DNA of 49,229 bases, from assembly GCA_021813745.1 (NCBI GenBank), contig JAKAJO010000054.1, positions 1-49,229 of the forward strand, written 5' to 3'. Shown in pieces: positions 8,387-17,014 of the stretch. The notes beneath the pieces are model-generated. The model was given only the letters and a program-made list of their open reading frames with translations. It ran no database searches and was not told the DNA's origin. A program made the translations under genes and the position numbers. Source of the DNA: Acidobacteriota bacterium (GTDB lineage Bacteria; Acidobacteriota; Terriglobia; Terriglobales; Acidobacteriaceae). Numbering within the stretch: position 1 is the stretch's first letter; each line of letters begins with the position of its first letter.

Positions 8387-10147
8387 TCAGTAGCCGGCCG
8401 CCTTTCCAAAAAGACTGCGATGATCCTGTCCGCCTTCCAGTACCCCGGTCTTTGGATCGACTGCGATGCACTCGCCGTTCGACCAGTGCCGCCCGGCTAT
8501 TGCAAGGTCATAGCCCATCGAGCGCAAGCCGGCCATTGCTTCATCGCTGAAGCCCGGCTCCAGGTACAGCTTGTCCGGCAGGTACTGGTGATGGAAGCGC
8601 GGCGCATCCACGGCCTCTTGAATGTTCAGGCCTCCATCGGTCGCAGAGAGAAAAATGTTGGCCACGGTGGTGATGATCCGCGCCCCGCCCGGCGAACCCA
8701 GCACATAGCGCAACTTGTTGTTTTCCAGAATGATCGTCGGCGTCATCGAACTCAGTGGACGCTTGCCCGGTGCGATGGCATTGGCCGGGCCCTGAATGAG
8801 TCCGAACATATTCGGAACGCCCATCTTCGAAGCAAAATCGTCCATTTCGTCGTTCAGCAGGAATCCCAGGGTTCCTGAGCTCACATCTGATCCAAAGGCA
8901 TTATTCAGTGTCGTGGTGACAGAGACCGCATTTCCTTCGTGGTCGACGACCGAGTAGTGGGTCGTATCCTGGAACTCGGCGCGATGCCCGGCCGTCTTTG
9001 GCGCTGGCGGCAAAAAGCCCGCAGGCCGTTCCAGTGTCGAACTGGGCGAGGCCGCATCGGCCAGGATGCTGCGTCGCCATGCCGCTGCATACTTTTTACT
9101 GGTGAGCTCCGCCACAGGGATCCTGTTGTAGTCCGGATCGCCCAGATAATCGCTTCGGTCCATGTATGCGCGTCGATATGCCTCCGCAATCAAATGGATC
9201 CAGGCCGCCGAACGATCCCGCAGCCGGCTCAGGTCATACGCCTCCAGGATGTTCAGCGCACTTACCAGCACCACGCCCCCCGACGACGGAGGCGGCGAAC
9301 TGATGATTGTGTAGTTGTGAAAGGTGCCGACCACGGGCCGGCGCTCCACCACGGTGTATTCGGCCAGGTCTCTGGTTGTGAGCAGCGCGCCGCCCTTCTG
9401 GAGGTCACGGATCAACTCCTCTGCCAGCTTGCCGTGATAAAAATCATCCGGATTCGCTGCGATTCGTTGCAGCGTGCTTGCCAACAGGGGCTGCCGAAAG
9501 ACTTCGCCGTCATGATACGGGTGCCCATCACGCTGAAACAGATGCTTGGAGTCGGGAAAGCGCGCCAGGTCCGGATCGCTCAGGTCTTTGGCCTCTTCTG
9601 CGGTCAGCACAAAGCCTTCGCTGGCCAGCCGGATGGCAGGAGCCATCACTTTGCGCAGCCCCAGCTTGCCGTACTTGCGCTCGGCGTAGGCTAGCCCAGC
9701 CACTGAGCCCGGCGTGGCAATTGATTTGTAACCCACGATGCTTGCGCCTGGAATCACATTGCCTTTCGCATCCTGATACATCGCCTCGGATGCAGCCAGC
9801 GGCGCTTTCTCTCGGAAGTCGATGAACGTGGCTTGTCCCGCGCGGGTTCGCAGCAGCATGAACCCGCCGCCGCCCAGATTCCCGGCGACCGGGTACACCA
9901 CGGCCAGGGCAAAGCCCGTTGCAACTGCGGCGTCCACTGCATTGCCGCCTTCGCGCAGCACTTCCACCCCTGCATCTGAGGCCAGGTGATGGACGCTGAC
10001 GACCAAGCCATGTTCGGCGCGGACAGGGATTTCTCCCTTGTAGGCCAAAGCACTCGATGGGCCATCCTGCCCCTTCAAAGGGCTCAACGCGAGACCCAAC
10101 ACAAAAATTCCACAAACTGGGAAACGAGAAAATTGCGGTTGCATCAT
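8387..10147 (-). CDS. ggt: Periplasmic gamma-glutamyltransferase
   Basis: A 586-residue N-terminal nucleophile hydrolase from the ATG at 10147. That start gives a signal peptide (FPVCGIFVLGLALSPLKGQ); the longer frame to 10378 would run into the divergent gene's ribosome site. The enzyme cleaves the gamma-glutamyl bond of glutathione and transfers or hydrolyses it. The large-subunit motif AVDAAVATGFALAVVYP and GNLGGGGFML are present. Autoprocessing is expected before Thr395 in DTTHYSVVD, the catalytic nucleophile. PPPSSGGVVL, PLSSMTPTII and SPGGARI complete the active site. The length matches the family (about 580). It is a single gene, divergent from the outer-membrane protein array. Confidence 0.93.
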   Translation of the reverse strand: MMQPQFSRFPVCGIFVLGLALSPLKGQDGPSSALAYKGEIPVRAEHGLVVSVHHLASDAGVEVLREGGNAVDAAVATGFALAVVYPVAGNLGGGGFMLLRTRAGQATFIDFREKAPLAASEAMYQDAKGNVIPGASIVGYKSIATPGSVAGLAYAERKYGKLGLRKVMAPAIRLASEGFVLTAEEAKDLSDPDLARFPDSKHLFQRDGHPYHDGEVFRQPLLASTLQRIAANPDDFYHGKLAEELIRDLQKGGALLTTRDLAEYTVVERRPVVGTFHNYTIISSPPPSSGGVVLVSALNILEAYDLSRLRDRSAAWIHLIAEAYRRAYMDRSDYLGDPDYNRIPVAELTSKKYAAAWRRSILADAASPSSTLERPAGFLPPAPKTAGHRAEFQDTTHYSVVDHEGNAVSVTTTLNNAFGSDVSSGTLGFLLNDEMDDFASKMGVPNMFGLIQGPANAIAPGKRPLSSMTPTIILENNKLRYVLGSPGGARIITTVANIFLSATDGGLNIQEAVDAPRFHHQYLPDKLYLEPGFSDEAMAGLRSMGYDLAIAGRHWSNGECIAVDPKTGVLEGGQDHRSLFGKAAGY

Positions 10148-10388
10148 AACGGGTCCACTCAGCATAACCCGGAACGTATAAAGACGGCCTGTTGGCAGGA
10201 TGGGGTCGCCATGTATCCTTATCTTTCCATGGTCTGTGTTCGTCTGGGTCGTGGAGTCAACAAAGAATGACCCATACGCCTTGCTTGCGTCCAATGCATG
10301 ACGGCGGTTTGGGCTGGAACGACGGTGTGCGGGAGCGGCCAGGTGTGCGCCGGCAGCGGACCGGTTGAATTTGATCACGGAGAGCAGA

Positions 10389-11015
10389 ATGCAAATGAAG
10401 TCGATGCGGGTTGCCGCATTCTTTCTTGGAGCGGCCCTGTTTCTGAGCGGCGCTTCGGCACACGCACAGTTTGATGTCGCCGGCAGCTTCTTTGAGGCCT
10501 ACAACACTTCCTCCACCGGTTATGGCACCCAGCAAAAGCCGAAGAACTCTCCCGGCGGAATGGTCGAGTTTCGTTATCATCGGACGCCGCTCATGGGCTT
10601 TGAGATCAGCTACTCCTACAATCCGGCGGATCAGTCTTACACGGTCTCGCCGACCAATTGCGGGCTGCGCTGCGGCAATCAACCTGTGACCGTGACTGCC
10701 AATAATCACATGATTGGCATGAACTGGGTGCCGGCCACCAAGAAGACCTACGGTGGCTTCCGTCCATTTGGGCTGGCTGGCCTCGGCTTCGTCATCTCCG
10801 AGCCCAACACCAACGACTACGCACTTAACTCCAAGGTCCGCATCTCATTCGATTACGGCGGCGGCGTCGATTACGCCCTCGGATCGCGCTTCGGCGTGCG
10901 CGCTCAGGTGCGCGGTGCAGCGTATAAAGCCCCCGATCTGTCCATTCTCTACTCGCCGACCGGCGCGTATATGCAGACCATTCAACCTTCGGTCGGCATT
11001 TACTTCCGCCCGTAA
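10389..11015 (+). CDS. Small outer-membrane beta-barrel protein, paralogue 1 of 4
   Basis: A 208-residue exported protein with signal peptide (MRVAAFFLGAALFLSGASAHAQ region). The ATG at 10389 follows GGAG by six bases. After the signal, alternating polar and aromatic strands (FDVAGSFFEAYNTSS, GGMVEFRYHRTPLMGFEISY, VRISFDYGGGVDYALG, FGVRAQVRGAAYKAPDLS) suggest an eight-stranded OmpA/OmpW-like barrel. It is the most divergent of the four tandem copies and ends GIYFRP, not with the terminal Phe used by the BAM recognition signal in the others. A terminator follows at 11040-11080. Function unknown; a surface adhesin, pore or lipid-handling protein are all possible. Confidence 0.8.
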   Translation: MQMKSMRVAAFFLGAALFLSGASAHAQFDVAGSFFEAYNTSSTGYGTQQKPKNSPGGMVEFRYHRTPLMGFEISYSYNPADQSYTVSPTNCGLRCGNQPVTVTANNHMIGMNWVPATKKTYGGFRPFGLAGLGFVISEPNTNDYALNSKVRISFDYGGGVDYALGSRFGVRAQVRGAAYKAPDLSILYSPTGAYMQTIQPSVGIYFRP

Positions 11016-11039
11016 CGTCAGGCAGCGACTCTTTGCATC

Positions 11040-11080
11040 AAAGCCCTTTGGCGCGTGCGATCAGCGCGCCAAGGGGCTTT
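11040..11080 (+). terminator. Rho-independent terminator-like hairpin after outer-membrane paralogue 1
   Basis: AAAGCCCTTTGGCGCG and CGCGCCAAGGGGCTTT pair over 16 bases with one G-T wobble around a nine-base loop, 24 bases after the stop codon. The right arm ends in TTT followed by CTGTT. It separates paralogue 1 from paralogue 2. Confidence 0.7.
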
Positions 11081-11226
11081 CTGTTACCTGCGTCATCTGC
11101 GGCGCGGGCCACCCGTCGCACCCCCCGCGCGTCTAACCAGAGACGCGGCGCGCAGTGGTCCGCGTTGCAGGCAGCTTCCCACATTCATCCACAACCGAAC
11201 TTTGGCAACGAGCCGCGGAGGAAATG

Positions 11227-11856
11227 ATGCGAGTGAAGTCTACGTATACGGCGATTGCTTTCTTTCTTTTGGTAATTCTGAGCAGCGGCGCAGCTCAGGC
11301 GGAGAATGACGTGGCGGCCAGCCTGTACGGCGCCTTCAGCGGCAAGACCACGGGCAATAATACGTACCAAAGCCCCGCCAACCAGGCCGGCGTGCTCTTC
11401 GAGCTGCGCCACATCTCCAACCCGCTGATTGGGTATGAGGTGACGTATGCCTATAACCGAGCCAATCAGACCTATACTTCGCTCCTTGGTCCGAACCCCG
11501 GCCTCTGCCCCGGTTCCGGCTGCCCCCCTACGGTTTCCGTTCCGGCCAATGCGCATGAGGTCACGGCAGACTGGATCGTCTCTTTCGGTGTTGCTAATCT
11601 CAAGCCGTTCCTGCTCGGCGGCGGCGGCCTGCTGCTCAGTGTGCCCGCCTCAGGCGGCACCGCCACCAATACCAGCACGCAGGGCGTCTTCGTCTACGGC
11701 GGCGGCCTGGACTGGGGTCTTCTGCCGCACCTGGGCCTGCGCCTGCAATACCGCGGCAACCTCTACAAGGCGCCCGACCTGACGAAGCTCTACACCTCGA
11801 CGAACCGTTTCACGCAGACCGCCGAGCCGATGATTGGAGCCTACTTCCGCTTCTGA
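11227..11856 (+). CDS. Small outer-membrane beta-barrel protein, paralogue 2 of 4
   Basis: A 209-residue exported protein. I chose the ATG at 11227, which has GGAGG five bases upstream; the adjacent ATG at 11224 would leave only two. The signal peptide spans about residues 1-25 (TAIAFFLLVILSSGAAQAEN). The mature part begins DVAASLYGAFSGKTTG and shares with paralogues 3 and 4 the patterns SPANQAG, ELRHISNPLIGYEVTYAYNRANQ, AHEVTADWIVS, YGGGLDWGLLPHLGLRLQYRG, LYKAPDL and the end AEPMIGAYFRF. The terminal Phe is a typical outer-membrane insertion signal. Probably an eight-stranded barrel of unknown function. Confidence 0.82.
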   Translation: MRVKSTYTAIAFFLLVILSSGAAQAENDVAASLYGAFSGKTTGNNTYQSPANQAGVLFELRHISNPLIGYEVTYAYNRANQTYTSLLGPNPGLCPGSGCPPTVSVPANAHEVTADWIVSFGVANLKPFLLGGGGLLLSVPASGGTATNTSTQGVFVYGGGLDWGLLPHLGLRLQYRGNLYKAPDLTKLYTSTNRFTQTAEPMIGAYFRF

Positions 11857-12013
11857 GCGCGCTCCACTCGTCACAGCGATCTGTGTGCGTCATCACGCGC
11901 CCAAACCCTCCTTGTGCGTAAAATCTGCATCCTACAGTGACAGGGTGTTCGCGGAGTCGCGCAGCCATCGAGGCTCCGTGCGATGCACTCATCCCCCTGT
12001 GAGGTGATGGAAT

Positions 12014-12688
12014 ATGCGCTCCCGGAAGATGCATCGTGTCCTGTTGTTCGCATTTTTTGCCGCCATTGCTGCTGCAGCTCAAGCCCAGACCGACGTGGCC
12101 CTGAGCCTCTACGGAGCCTTTACCGGAACGACAAGCGGCAACGGCATCCAGCAGAGCCCTGCGAACCAGGCCGGCGGCATGGTCGAGCTGCGCCACATTG
12201 TCAACCCGCTCATTGGTTATGAGGCGACTTACTCGTTCAACCGCGCCAACCAGAGCTATGTATATACAGTGCTTCCGCCCTGCCCGACGGGTCAGATTAA
12301 CTGCCTCATCACTCAATCGGGCACGGCATCTAGCGACGCGCACGAGATCACCGGCGACTGGGTCGTTTCGATCAAGCTCGCCAACCTGCGACCCTTCGCG
12401 CTCGCCGGCGGTGGCCTGCTAGTAAATGTGCCCAGTAGCGGCAGCTTCGCTGGCTGCTATCTGATGAATCCACTCTGCGGCACCTTTGCCACGCCCACCC
12501 GGACCTCCGCCACGGGCGTTTTCGTCTACGGAGCCGGACTTGATTGGGGCCTGCTGCCCCACATCGGCTTGCGTCTGCAATACCGCGGCAATCTCTACAA
12601 GGCGCCTGACCTGATCAACGCATTCCAATCCACAAACGCCTTTACGCACACCGCCGAACCCATGATCGGCGCGTACTTCCGCTTCTGA
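12014..12688 (+). CDS. Small outer-membrane beta-barrel protein, paralogue 3 of 4
   Basis: A 224-residue exported protein with GAGGTG seven bases before the ATG. The signal peptide is HRVLLFAFFAAIAAAAQAQ. The mature chain starts TDVALSLYGAFTGTTSGNG and follows the same strand plan as paralogue 2. It carries longer loops, one with two Cys (residues around CPTGQINCL) and another with Cys around AGCYLMNPLCG, which may form disulfide-closed surface loops. It ends AEPMIGAYFRF. The strong match in the strand regions and divergence in loops point to a surface-exposed variable part. Confidence 0.82.
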   Translation: MRSRKMHRVLLFAFFAAIAAAAQAQTDVALSLYGAFTGTTSGNGIQQSPANQAGGMVELRHIVNPLIGYEATYSFNRANQSYVYTVLPPCPTGQINCLITQSGTASSDAHEITGDWVVSIKLANLRPFALAGGGLLVNVPSSGSFAGCYLMNPLCGTFATPTRTSATGVFVYGAGLDWGLLPHIGLRLQYRGNLYKAPDLINAFQSTNAFTHTAEPMIGAYFRF

Positions 12689-12789
12689 GGCCTGCGGCGC
12701 GTTGAATCGTCGCTCACACTCCGTCCGCCAGTGGTCACAAGTGCAACGCTTCTGGCGGTCGCTTTAGCTTCAGCGGGGAGGAAATCCGA

Positions 12790-13437
12790 ATGTGCATCCG
12801 CAATTTGCATCGCGTTGTTGCTTCGGCACTTTTCTTCGCAGCCATCGCCACCACAGTCCATGCCCAGACTGACGTTGCCCTGAGCTTCTTTGGGACCTTC
12901 TCCGGGTCGGCGCAACTCAATAGTTTGCTGCAGCAGAGCCCCGCGAGCCAGGCGGGAGGAATGATCGAATTGCGCCATATCGCAAATCCGCTCATGGGCT
13001 TTGAGGCAACGTACTCGTTCAACCGTGCCAATCAAAAATACTCGCCGTCTGTTATCTGCTTCTTACTTCCGCCGATGCCAGGGGGATGCGCGTTCCCACC
13101 TGTATCCGCAAATGCGCACGAGGTCACAGCAGACTGGATTCCATCGATGAGGCTGGCGAAATTGCGCGTGTTTGGGGTGGTCGGCGGCGGTGTGTTGGTG
13201 ACGGTGCCCGAGGGGACCCCGCCTTTTCCCCAACCTTCTGCCCAACCCTCCACCTCCACACGCGCGGTCTATGTCTACGGCGCGGGCGTGGATTGGCCTT
13301 TGCTTGTACGATTCGGTTTGCGTGCGCAGTATCGGGGCAATGTTTATCGCGCTCCGAACCTGATGAGTGACTACGGTACTTCAAACAGCTTTCTCCACAC
13401 CGCAGAGCCCATGATCGGCGCTTACTTCCGCTTCTGA
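12790..13437 (+). CDS. Small outer-membrane beta-barrel protein, paralogue 4 of 4
   Basis: A 215-residue exported protein; GGAGG lies eight bases before the ATG at 12790. The signal peptide is about residues 1-25 (VVASALFFAAIATTVHAQ). Mature sequence TDVALSFFGTFSGSAQ, ELRHIANPLMGFEATYSFNRANQ, AHEVTADWIPS, YVYGAGVDWPLLVRFGLRAQYRGN and AEPMIGAYFRF parallels paralogues 2 and 3. The variable loops contain a Cys pair (VICFLLPPMPGGCAF) and a Pro/Thr-rich stretch (TPPFPQPSAQPSTST). It closes the array and is followed within 100 bases by a LolA-like secreted protein. Confidence 0.82.
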   Translation: MCIRNLHRVVASALFFAAIATTVHAQTDVALSFFGTFSGSAQLNSLLQQSPASQAGGMIELRHIANPLMGFEATYSFNRANQKYSPSVICFLLPPMPGGCAFPPVSANAHEVTADWIPSMRLAKLRVFGVVGGGVLVTVPEGTPPFPQPSAQPSTSTRAVYVYGAGVDWPLLVRFGLRAQYRGNVYRAPNLMSDYGTSNSFLHTAEPMIGAYFRF

Positions 13438-13531
13438 GTCCGATCTCAGTTGCGTGACCAACGTGCCTCCACTCGGTGCCTTGTGCAGGTAAATCGTTGG
13501 AGCGATGCGTCTCGGGTCGTTATCATGCACC

Positions 13532-14260
13532 ATGCGCCATTTCGTGGCCGGAGGGCTGTCGCTCCTGGTCATTCCCCTCACACTCGCCCCAGCCGCCCGG
13601 CCTGAGTCCGCCGGCCATGTCTCGTCCTCCACCCTCACCGCCACGCAGATCGTGGCCGAGATTGCGCGCCACAACACCGCTCGCAATGAGGATCTGAAGC
13701 ACTACCAGTCGCTCCGCCACTACGAGGTTCGCTACCGCGGCTTTGCGGCCAACATCGACGCGAAGATGGATGTCGCGGTGGACTACGATGCCACGACCGG
13801 CAAGACTTTCCACATCATTTCCAAGAGCGGTTCGCGCTTGCTCTGCGACAAGGTGCTGGAGCGCGCAGTGGACAGCGAAGAGGAGGCACAGAAAGACCCC
13901 GCCGCCACCGCGCTCACTCCGGCCAACTACCGCTTCACGCTCGATGGCCACGACACGGTCAAAGGCCGTCCAGCGTATGTCCTCGACGTGGAGCCCATCG
14001 CGCCCAGCAAGTTCCTCTACAAAGGCAAGATCTGGGTGGACGCAGGCGATTTTGCCGTCGAGAAGATTGAGGCCACGCCCGCAAAGAATCCCTCGTTCTG
14101 GATCGCGCAGACGCTCATCCACTACACCAGTGCCCGCAACGGCGAGTTCTGGCTGCCGCAGCAGAATCGCAGTGAAACCAAAGTGCGCATCGGCGGCAAG
14201 GCCGTGCTCACCATCGACTACGGCGCCTACCAGATCATTCCGCAGATTGCCAGCCGCTAA
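13532..14260 (+). CDS. Secreted LolA-like (outer-membrane lipoprotein-sorting-type) protein
   Basis: A 242-residue exported protein. From the ATG at 13532 the start is a plausible signal peptide (MRHFVAGGLSLLVIPLTLA); an in-frame ATG at 13505 would add nine residues. After it comes a helical segment (TATQIVAEIARHNTARNEDL), then repeated strands: SLRHYEVRYRGF, KMDVAVDYDATTGKTFHII, YRFTLDGHDTVKGRPAYVLDV, KGKIWVDAGDFAVEKIEATP and VRIGGKAVLTIDYGAYQII. This resembles the LolA/LolB/RseB half-barrel fold, whose members bind lipids or lipoproteins in the periplasm. Its place directly after the outer-membrane array suggests envelope work. The match is by fold pattern only. Confidence 0.65.
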   Translation: MRHFVAGGLSLLVIPLTLAPAARPESAGHVSSSTLTATQIVAEIARHNTARNEDLKHYQSLRHYEVRYRGFAANIDAKMDVAVDYDATTGKTFHIISKSGSRLLCDKVLERAVDSEEEAQKDPAATALTPANYRFTLDGHDTVKGRPAYVLDVEPIAPSKFLYKGKIWVDAGDFAVEKIEATPAKNPSFWIAQTLIHYTSARNGEFWLPQQNRSETKVRIGGKAVLTIDYGAYQIIPQIASR

Positions 14261-14378
14261 AGTCGAATCTCACTCAGGCAGCATCTTCCGAATCGCAAAC
14301 AGCGTTGTCCGGCGCAGGCCCGCTCAAACCCGAGCGATCACGCGCAGCAGTCTTGTCAAGTCAACGCGCTGGCGCACT

Positions 14379-14993
14379 CTACCGGTCTGCGATCAGCATC
14401 AAGGGGTCCGGAGTCACGCTGCAAGAAGTCTGAAGGAGCGCACTCCAGATCGACCCGTCGTCAAAACGGAGCGCCAACAGCTCAATGGTCTGCACCGTCG
14501 TGAAACCCGGCAGCACAAGATCGCCCGCCGCTGCCCCTTTCTCCGTTGCGTGCATTCGCACATCCAGCGTGAGGCTTGCGATCCTCGGCTCCTTGGAGCG
14601 GGTCAGCGTGTGTTCCATGCGCGCCCTGCCGCCCAATCCGCGCGCCCTTACGCGCGCCTGGACGATGTGTCTGCCGTTCCCATCCGCAAGGATCAAATGA
14701 ATCCGTTGAGTTGGCTGATCGGGCGGGGTCTTCTCTGCACTTTTGCTGTCCCGCGCCACAACGAGCCCTCGTCCCGTCCCCTGCAGAGCCTGCATGTTGA
14801 CCGGGCAGGAGTTGATCCACGTCCTGGGGGGTAGTGCAGGGTTTGCCGGATGGGCAACGACGTTTGAGCTCATGCCATCCATGCCGGCCACGCCCACGGA
14901 TTGATTCTGCTGAGAAGGGGCTGCAGTCTGAGCTGCGAGCCCAAAAGTACCCGACAAGAGCAGACATGTGAGAGTTACGCTTGCGCGCCGCAT
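14379..14993 (-). CDS. Secreted hypothetical protein
   Basis: A 204-residue protein with a clear signal peptide (MRRASVTLTCLLLSGTFGLA, cleavage after AAQ). The mature part has a Gln/Ala-rich linker, then TWINSCPVNMQALQGTGRG with one Cys and a second Cys near the C-terminus (LLQTSCSV), which could form a disulfide. A strand-rich core reads RIHLILADGNGRHIVQARVR and ASLTLDVRMHA. I do not recognise the family. It is convergent with the LolA-like gene and divergent from the following membrane protein. Confidence 0.6.
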   Translation of the reverse strand: MRRASVTLTCLLLSGTFGLAAQTAAPSQQNQSVGVAGMDGMSSNVVAHPANPALPPRTWINSCPVNMQALQGTGRGLVVARDSKSAEKTPPDQPTQRIHLILADGNGRHIVQARVRARGLGGRARMEHTLTRSKEPRIASLTLDVRMHATEKGAAAGDLVLPGFTTVQTIELLALRFDDGSIWSALLQTSCSVTPDPLMLIADR

Positions 14994-15210
14994 CGTTCAA
15001 CTCCTTTGCCCGCTTCGGGCCGGCCGGCATTCGCGTACACCATCAACATACGCCCGTTTACATGCCAGTTCCACCCTCCGCGGGCCGCATTTGCTGCCGC
15101 CGGGTTCCCACGCGGCGCAACCCCCTGCTGTGGTACCGTTTGAGTACGGCTTCCTGCCGCGTCAGCCCCGGCTGACCAGCAGGCGGGCCTCAGAGCGAAC
15201 CGATAGCGTG

Positions 15211-15582
15211 ATGTCCCAGCAGCCGGATATGATTGCGTCTTCCACTCCCGCGAACCCGGCGTCCAATCCTGGGGTTGCTACCGGAGACGCGCCTGTTCCC
15301 GTTGCTCCGCCAGCGGCAGTGATGCCCCATCCACAGCGCATCCCCCAGTGGCTCATCCGCGCTGAGCTGTTTCTCCGTGTTCTGCTCCGCATGTACATCG
15401 GGCTCGCTGTCTGCTATGCACCTTGGTCGAGCCTCTTCTGGGATCAGAATCCTCTCTTCCTGCAGTTCCCAACTTTGGGCATCTATGCAGCCAATGGAGC
15501 GGTTCGCGGCATCGTATCAGGGTTGGGGCTCTTGAATCTCTGGATCGCGTTCCAGGATGCCATCCGCTCCAGAGGTAAATAG
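15211..15582 (+). CDS. Small membrane protein coupled to LOG-family gene
   Basis: The ATG at 15211 gives 123 residues. The first 45 are low-complexity (Pro, Ala, Thr, Val; for example TGDAPVPVAPPAAVMPHPQ), followed by two hydrophobic helices: FLRVLLRMYIGLAVCYAPW and AVRGIVSGLGLLNLWIAF. The open frame extends further upstream to 14968, but that part runs through the divergent promoter region and looks non-coding. The ribosome site is weak. The stop is three bases before the LOG-family ATG, so the two are probably one operon. Function unknown. Confidence 0.6.
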   Translation: MSQQPDMIASSTPANPASNPGVATGDAPVPVAPPAAVMPHPQRIPQWLIRAELFLRVLLRMYIGLAVCYAPWSSLFWDQNPLFLQFPTLGIYAANGAVRGIVSGLGLLNLWIAFQDAIRSRGK

Positions 15583-15585
15583 GCA

Positions 15586-16683
15586 ATGAGCTCAAAAGAT
15601 AGCGATCAGCAGGCCGGTCATGAGACCGCCCCATTCCTCGCCCAGGCAGCGCATGGCGTGTCAGCTGCCAACGCAACCGATGGCATTGCCCGTGCCGTCA
15701 TCCCTGGCAACGGCCGCCCGCCGCAACTGGATCGCGCACCACTAGCCTATGAAAACAAGAACTTTCTCGACAGCGCCGATGGCCGCCTGATCCGCATTGT
15801 CGCGGAGTTCATGGAGCCGCTGGCGCGTTTTCGCCATGAACGCATCCAGGATACGGTGGTCTTTTTTGGTTCGGCGCGCTTCCGCGGACGCGAGGAAGCA
15901 GATCATGCCTTGGAGCTTCTGGACAACACCGGCTCGATACAGCCCGCTCCGAGTGAAGAGCAACCTGCTCGCGCGCCCGAGATCGCCTCAGGCCAGGCGT
16001 CTGAACTCCAGCGCAAGCGCGCTGTCGCTGCGGTTGAGATGGCCCGCTATTACGAAGATGCGCGACGTCTCGCCCACATGCTCACCACCTGGGCCGCCAG
16101 CATTCCCTCGCAGCGCCATCGCTTCGTTGTCACCTCAGGAGGCGGCCCCGGCATCATGGAAGCCGCCAACCGCGGCGCTTATGAGGCGGGCGGCAAGACC
16201 ATCGGCATGAATATCCGCCTGCCCTTTGAACAACATCCCAATCCCTACATCACGCCTGCGCTCAACTTCGAGTTCCACTACTTCTTTATGCGCAAGCTTT
16301 GGTTCGCGTATCTCGCCAAGGCGCTCGTCGTCTTCCCGGGCGGCTTCGGTACACTCGACGAAATGTTCGAACTGCTGACCCTCGCCCAGACCCACAAGAT
16401 GGCAAAAAAAATCACGGTTGTCATCTACGGGCCGGAGTATTGGAAACGAGTCTTCAATCTGGAGACACTCGTTGACACCGGAGCCATCTCGCCCAAGGAC
16501 ATTGAACTCTTCCAGTTTGCGGAAACGCCCGAGCAGGCATTTGAGATTCTCCGCGATGGACTCACGTCAAACTACCTTGTCCCAGAAGCAACAGCAGCCG
16601 CAGAACACGCTTTTCAAGAGATCATGCCTGGAGGTACACTCGAGGATTTTCTTGGTCCTGAGCTGATGCGCAATGGCAAGTAA
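15586..16683 (+). CDS. LOG-family (TIGR00730-type) Rossmann protein
   Basis: A 365-residue protein with the two nucleotide-binding signatures of the LOG/lysine-decarboxylase-like family: SGGGPGIMEA at residues 184-193 and PGGFGTLDE at 251-259. Members are cytokinin-type nucleoside 5'-monophosphate phosphoribohydrolases or nucleotide pyrophosphatases. It is longer than the usual 180-250 residues because of an N-terminal extension of about 85 residues before FFGSARFRGREEAD and an inserted Pro/Glu-rich stretch at about 117-145. GAGGT precedes the ATG by nine bases, inside the previous gene. Real substrate cannot be told. Confidence 0.85.
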   Translation: MSSKDSDQQAGHETAPFLAQAAHGVSAANATDGIARAVIPGNGRPPQLDRAPLAYENKNFLDSADGRLIRIVAEFMEPLARFRHERIQDTVVFFGSARFRGREEADHALELLDNTGSIQPAPSEEQPARAPEIASGQASELQRKRAVAAVEMARYYEDARRLAHMLTTWAASIPSQRHRFVVTSGGGPGIMEAANRGAYEAGGKTIGMNIRLPFEQHPNPYITPALNFEFHYFFMRKLWFAYLAKALVVFPGGFGTLDEMFELLTLAQTHKMAKKITVVIYGPEYWKRVFNLETLVDTGAISPKDIELFQFAETPEQAFEILRDGLTSNYLVPEATAAAEHAFQEIMPGGTLEDFLGPELMRNGK

Positions 16684-17014
16684 GAACGGCGAGAGCGGTT
16701 GAAAGGCCGCTTCTCTCAAGGGAGGCGCATTCTCGCAAGTGAGGAGATTGACTCGTCGTCGCGCATGGATTGATGTCGTGGTTTGAATCGTCTTCCCCAG
16801 TCTCGCCCGCGGCAAATGCATTGCGATCTGGGTCGGAAGTCATCCGGAGTCAGGGCATTTTGATCGTGCTGGGATCATTGGCTGCAGTTCAGGGTGTCTT
16901 CCTCGATTCCTAATTGAATTGAAGCGGCATTTGCAGCTTATTCACACGCGATTCACAGGTTGCATCGGATACTGAGCGCGTAAGTCCGGTTTGATCATGA
17001 AATGAGGAGCAGGC
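16684..17014. other. Intergenic region, LOG gene to PHP gene
   Basis: 331 bases without a credible gene. Just after the LOG stop, GAGAGCGG and CCGCTTCTC (16691-16719) could form a weak hairpin with a one-base bulge and no T-tract. The remainder presumably holds the PHP gene promoter; no convincing -35/-10 pair was found. The long minus-strand frame covering 16910-18148 is the shadow of the PHP gene. Confidence 0.5.

Noticed and set aside
10148..10378. Longer start for the gamma-glutamyltransferase at 10378
   Set aside because: It would place a 77-residue Arg/His-rich stretch before the signal peptide and would overlap the divergent gene's promoter.
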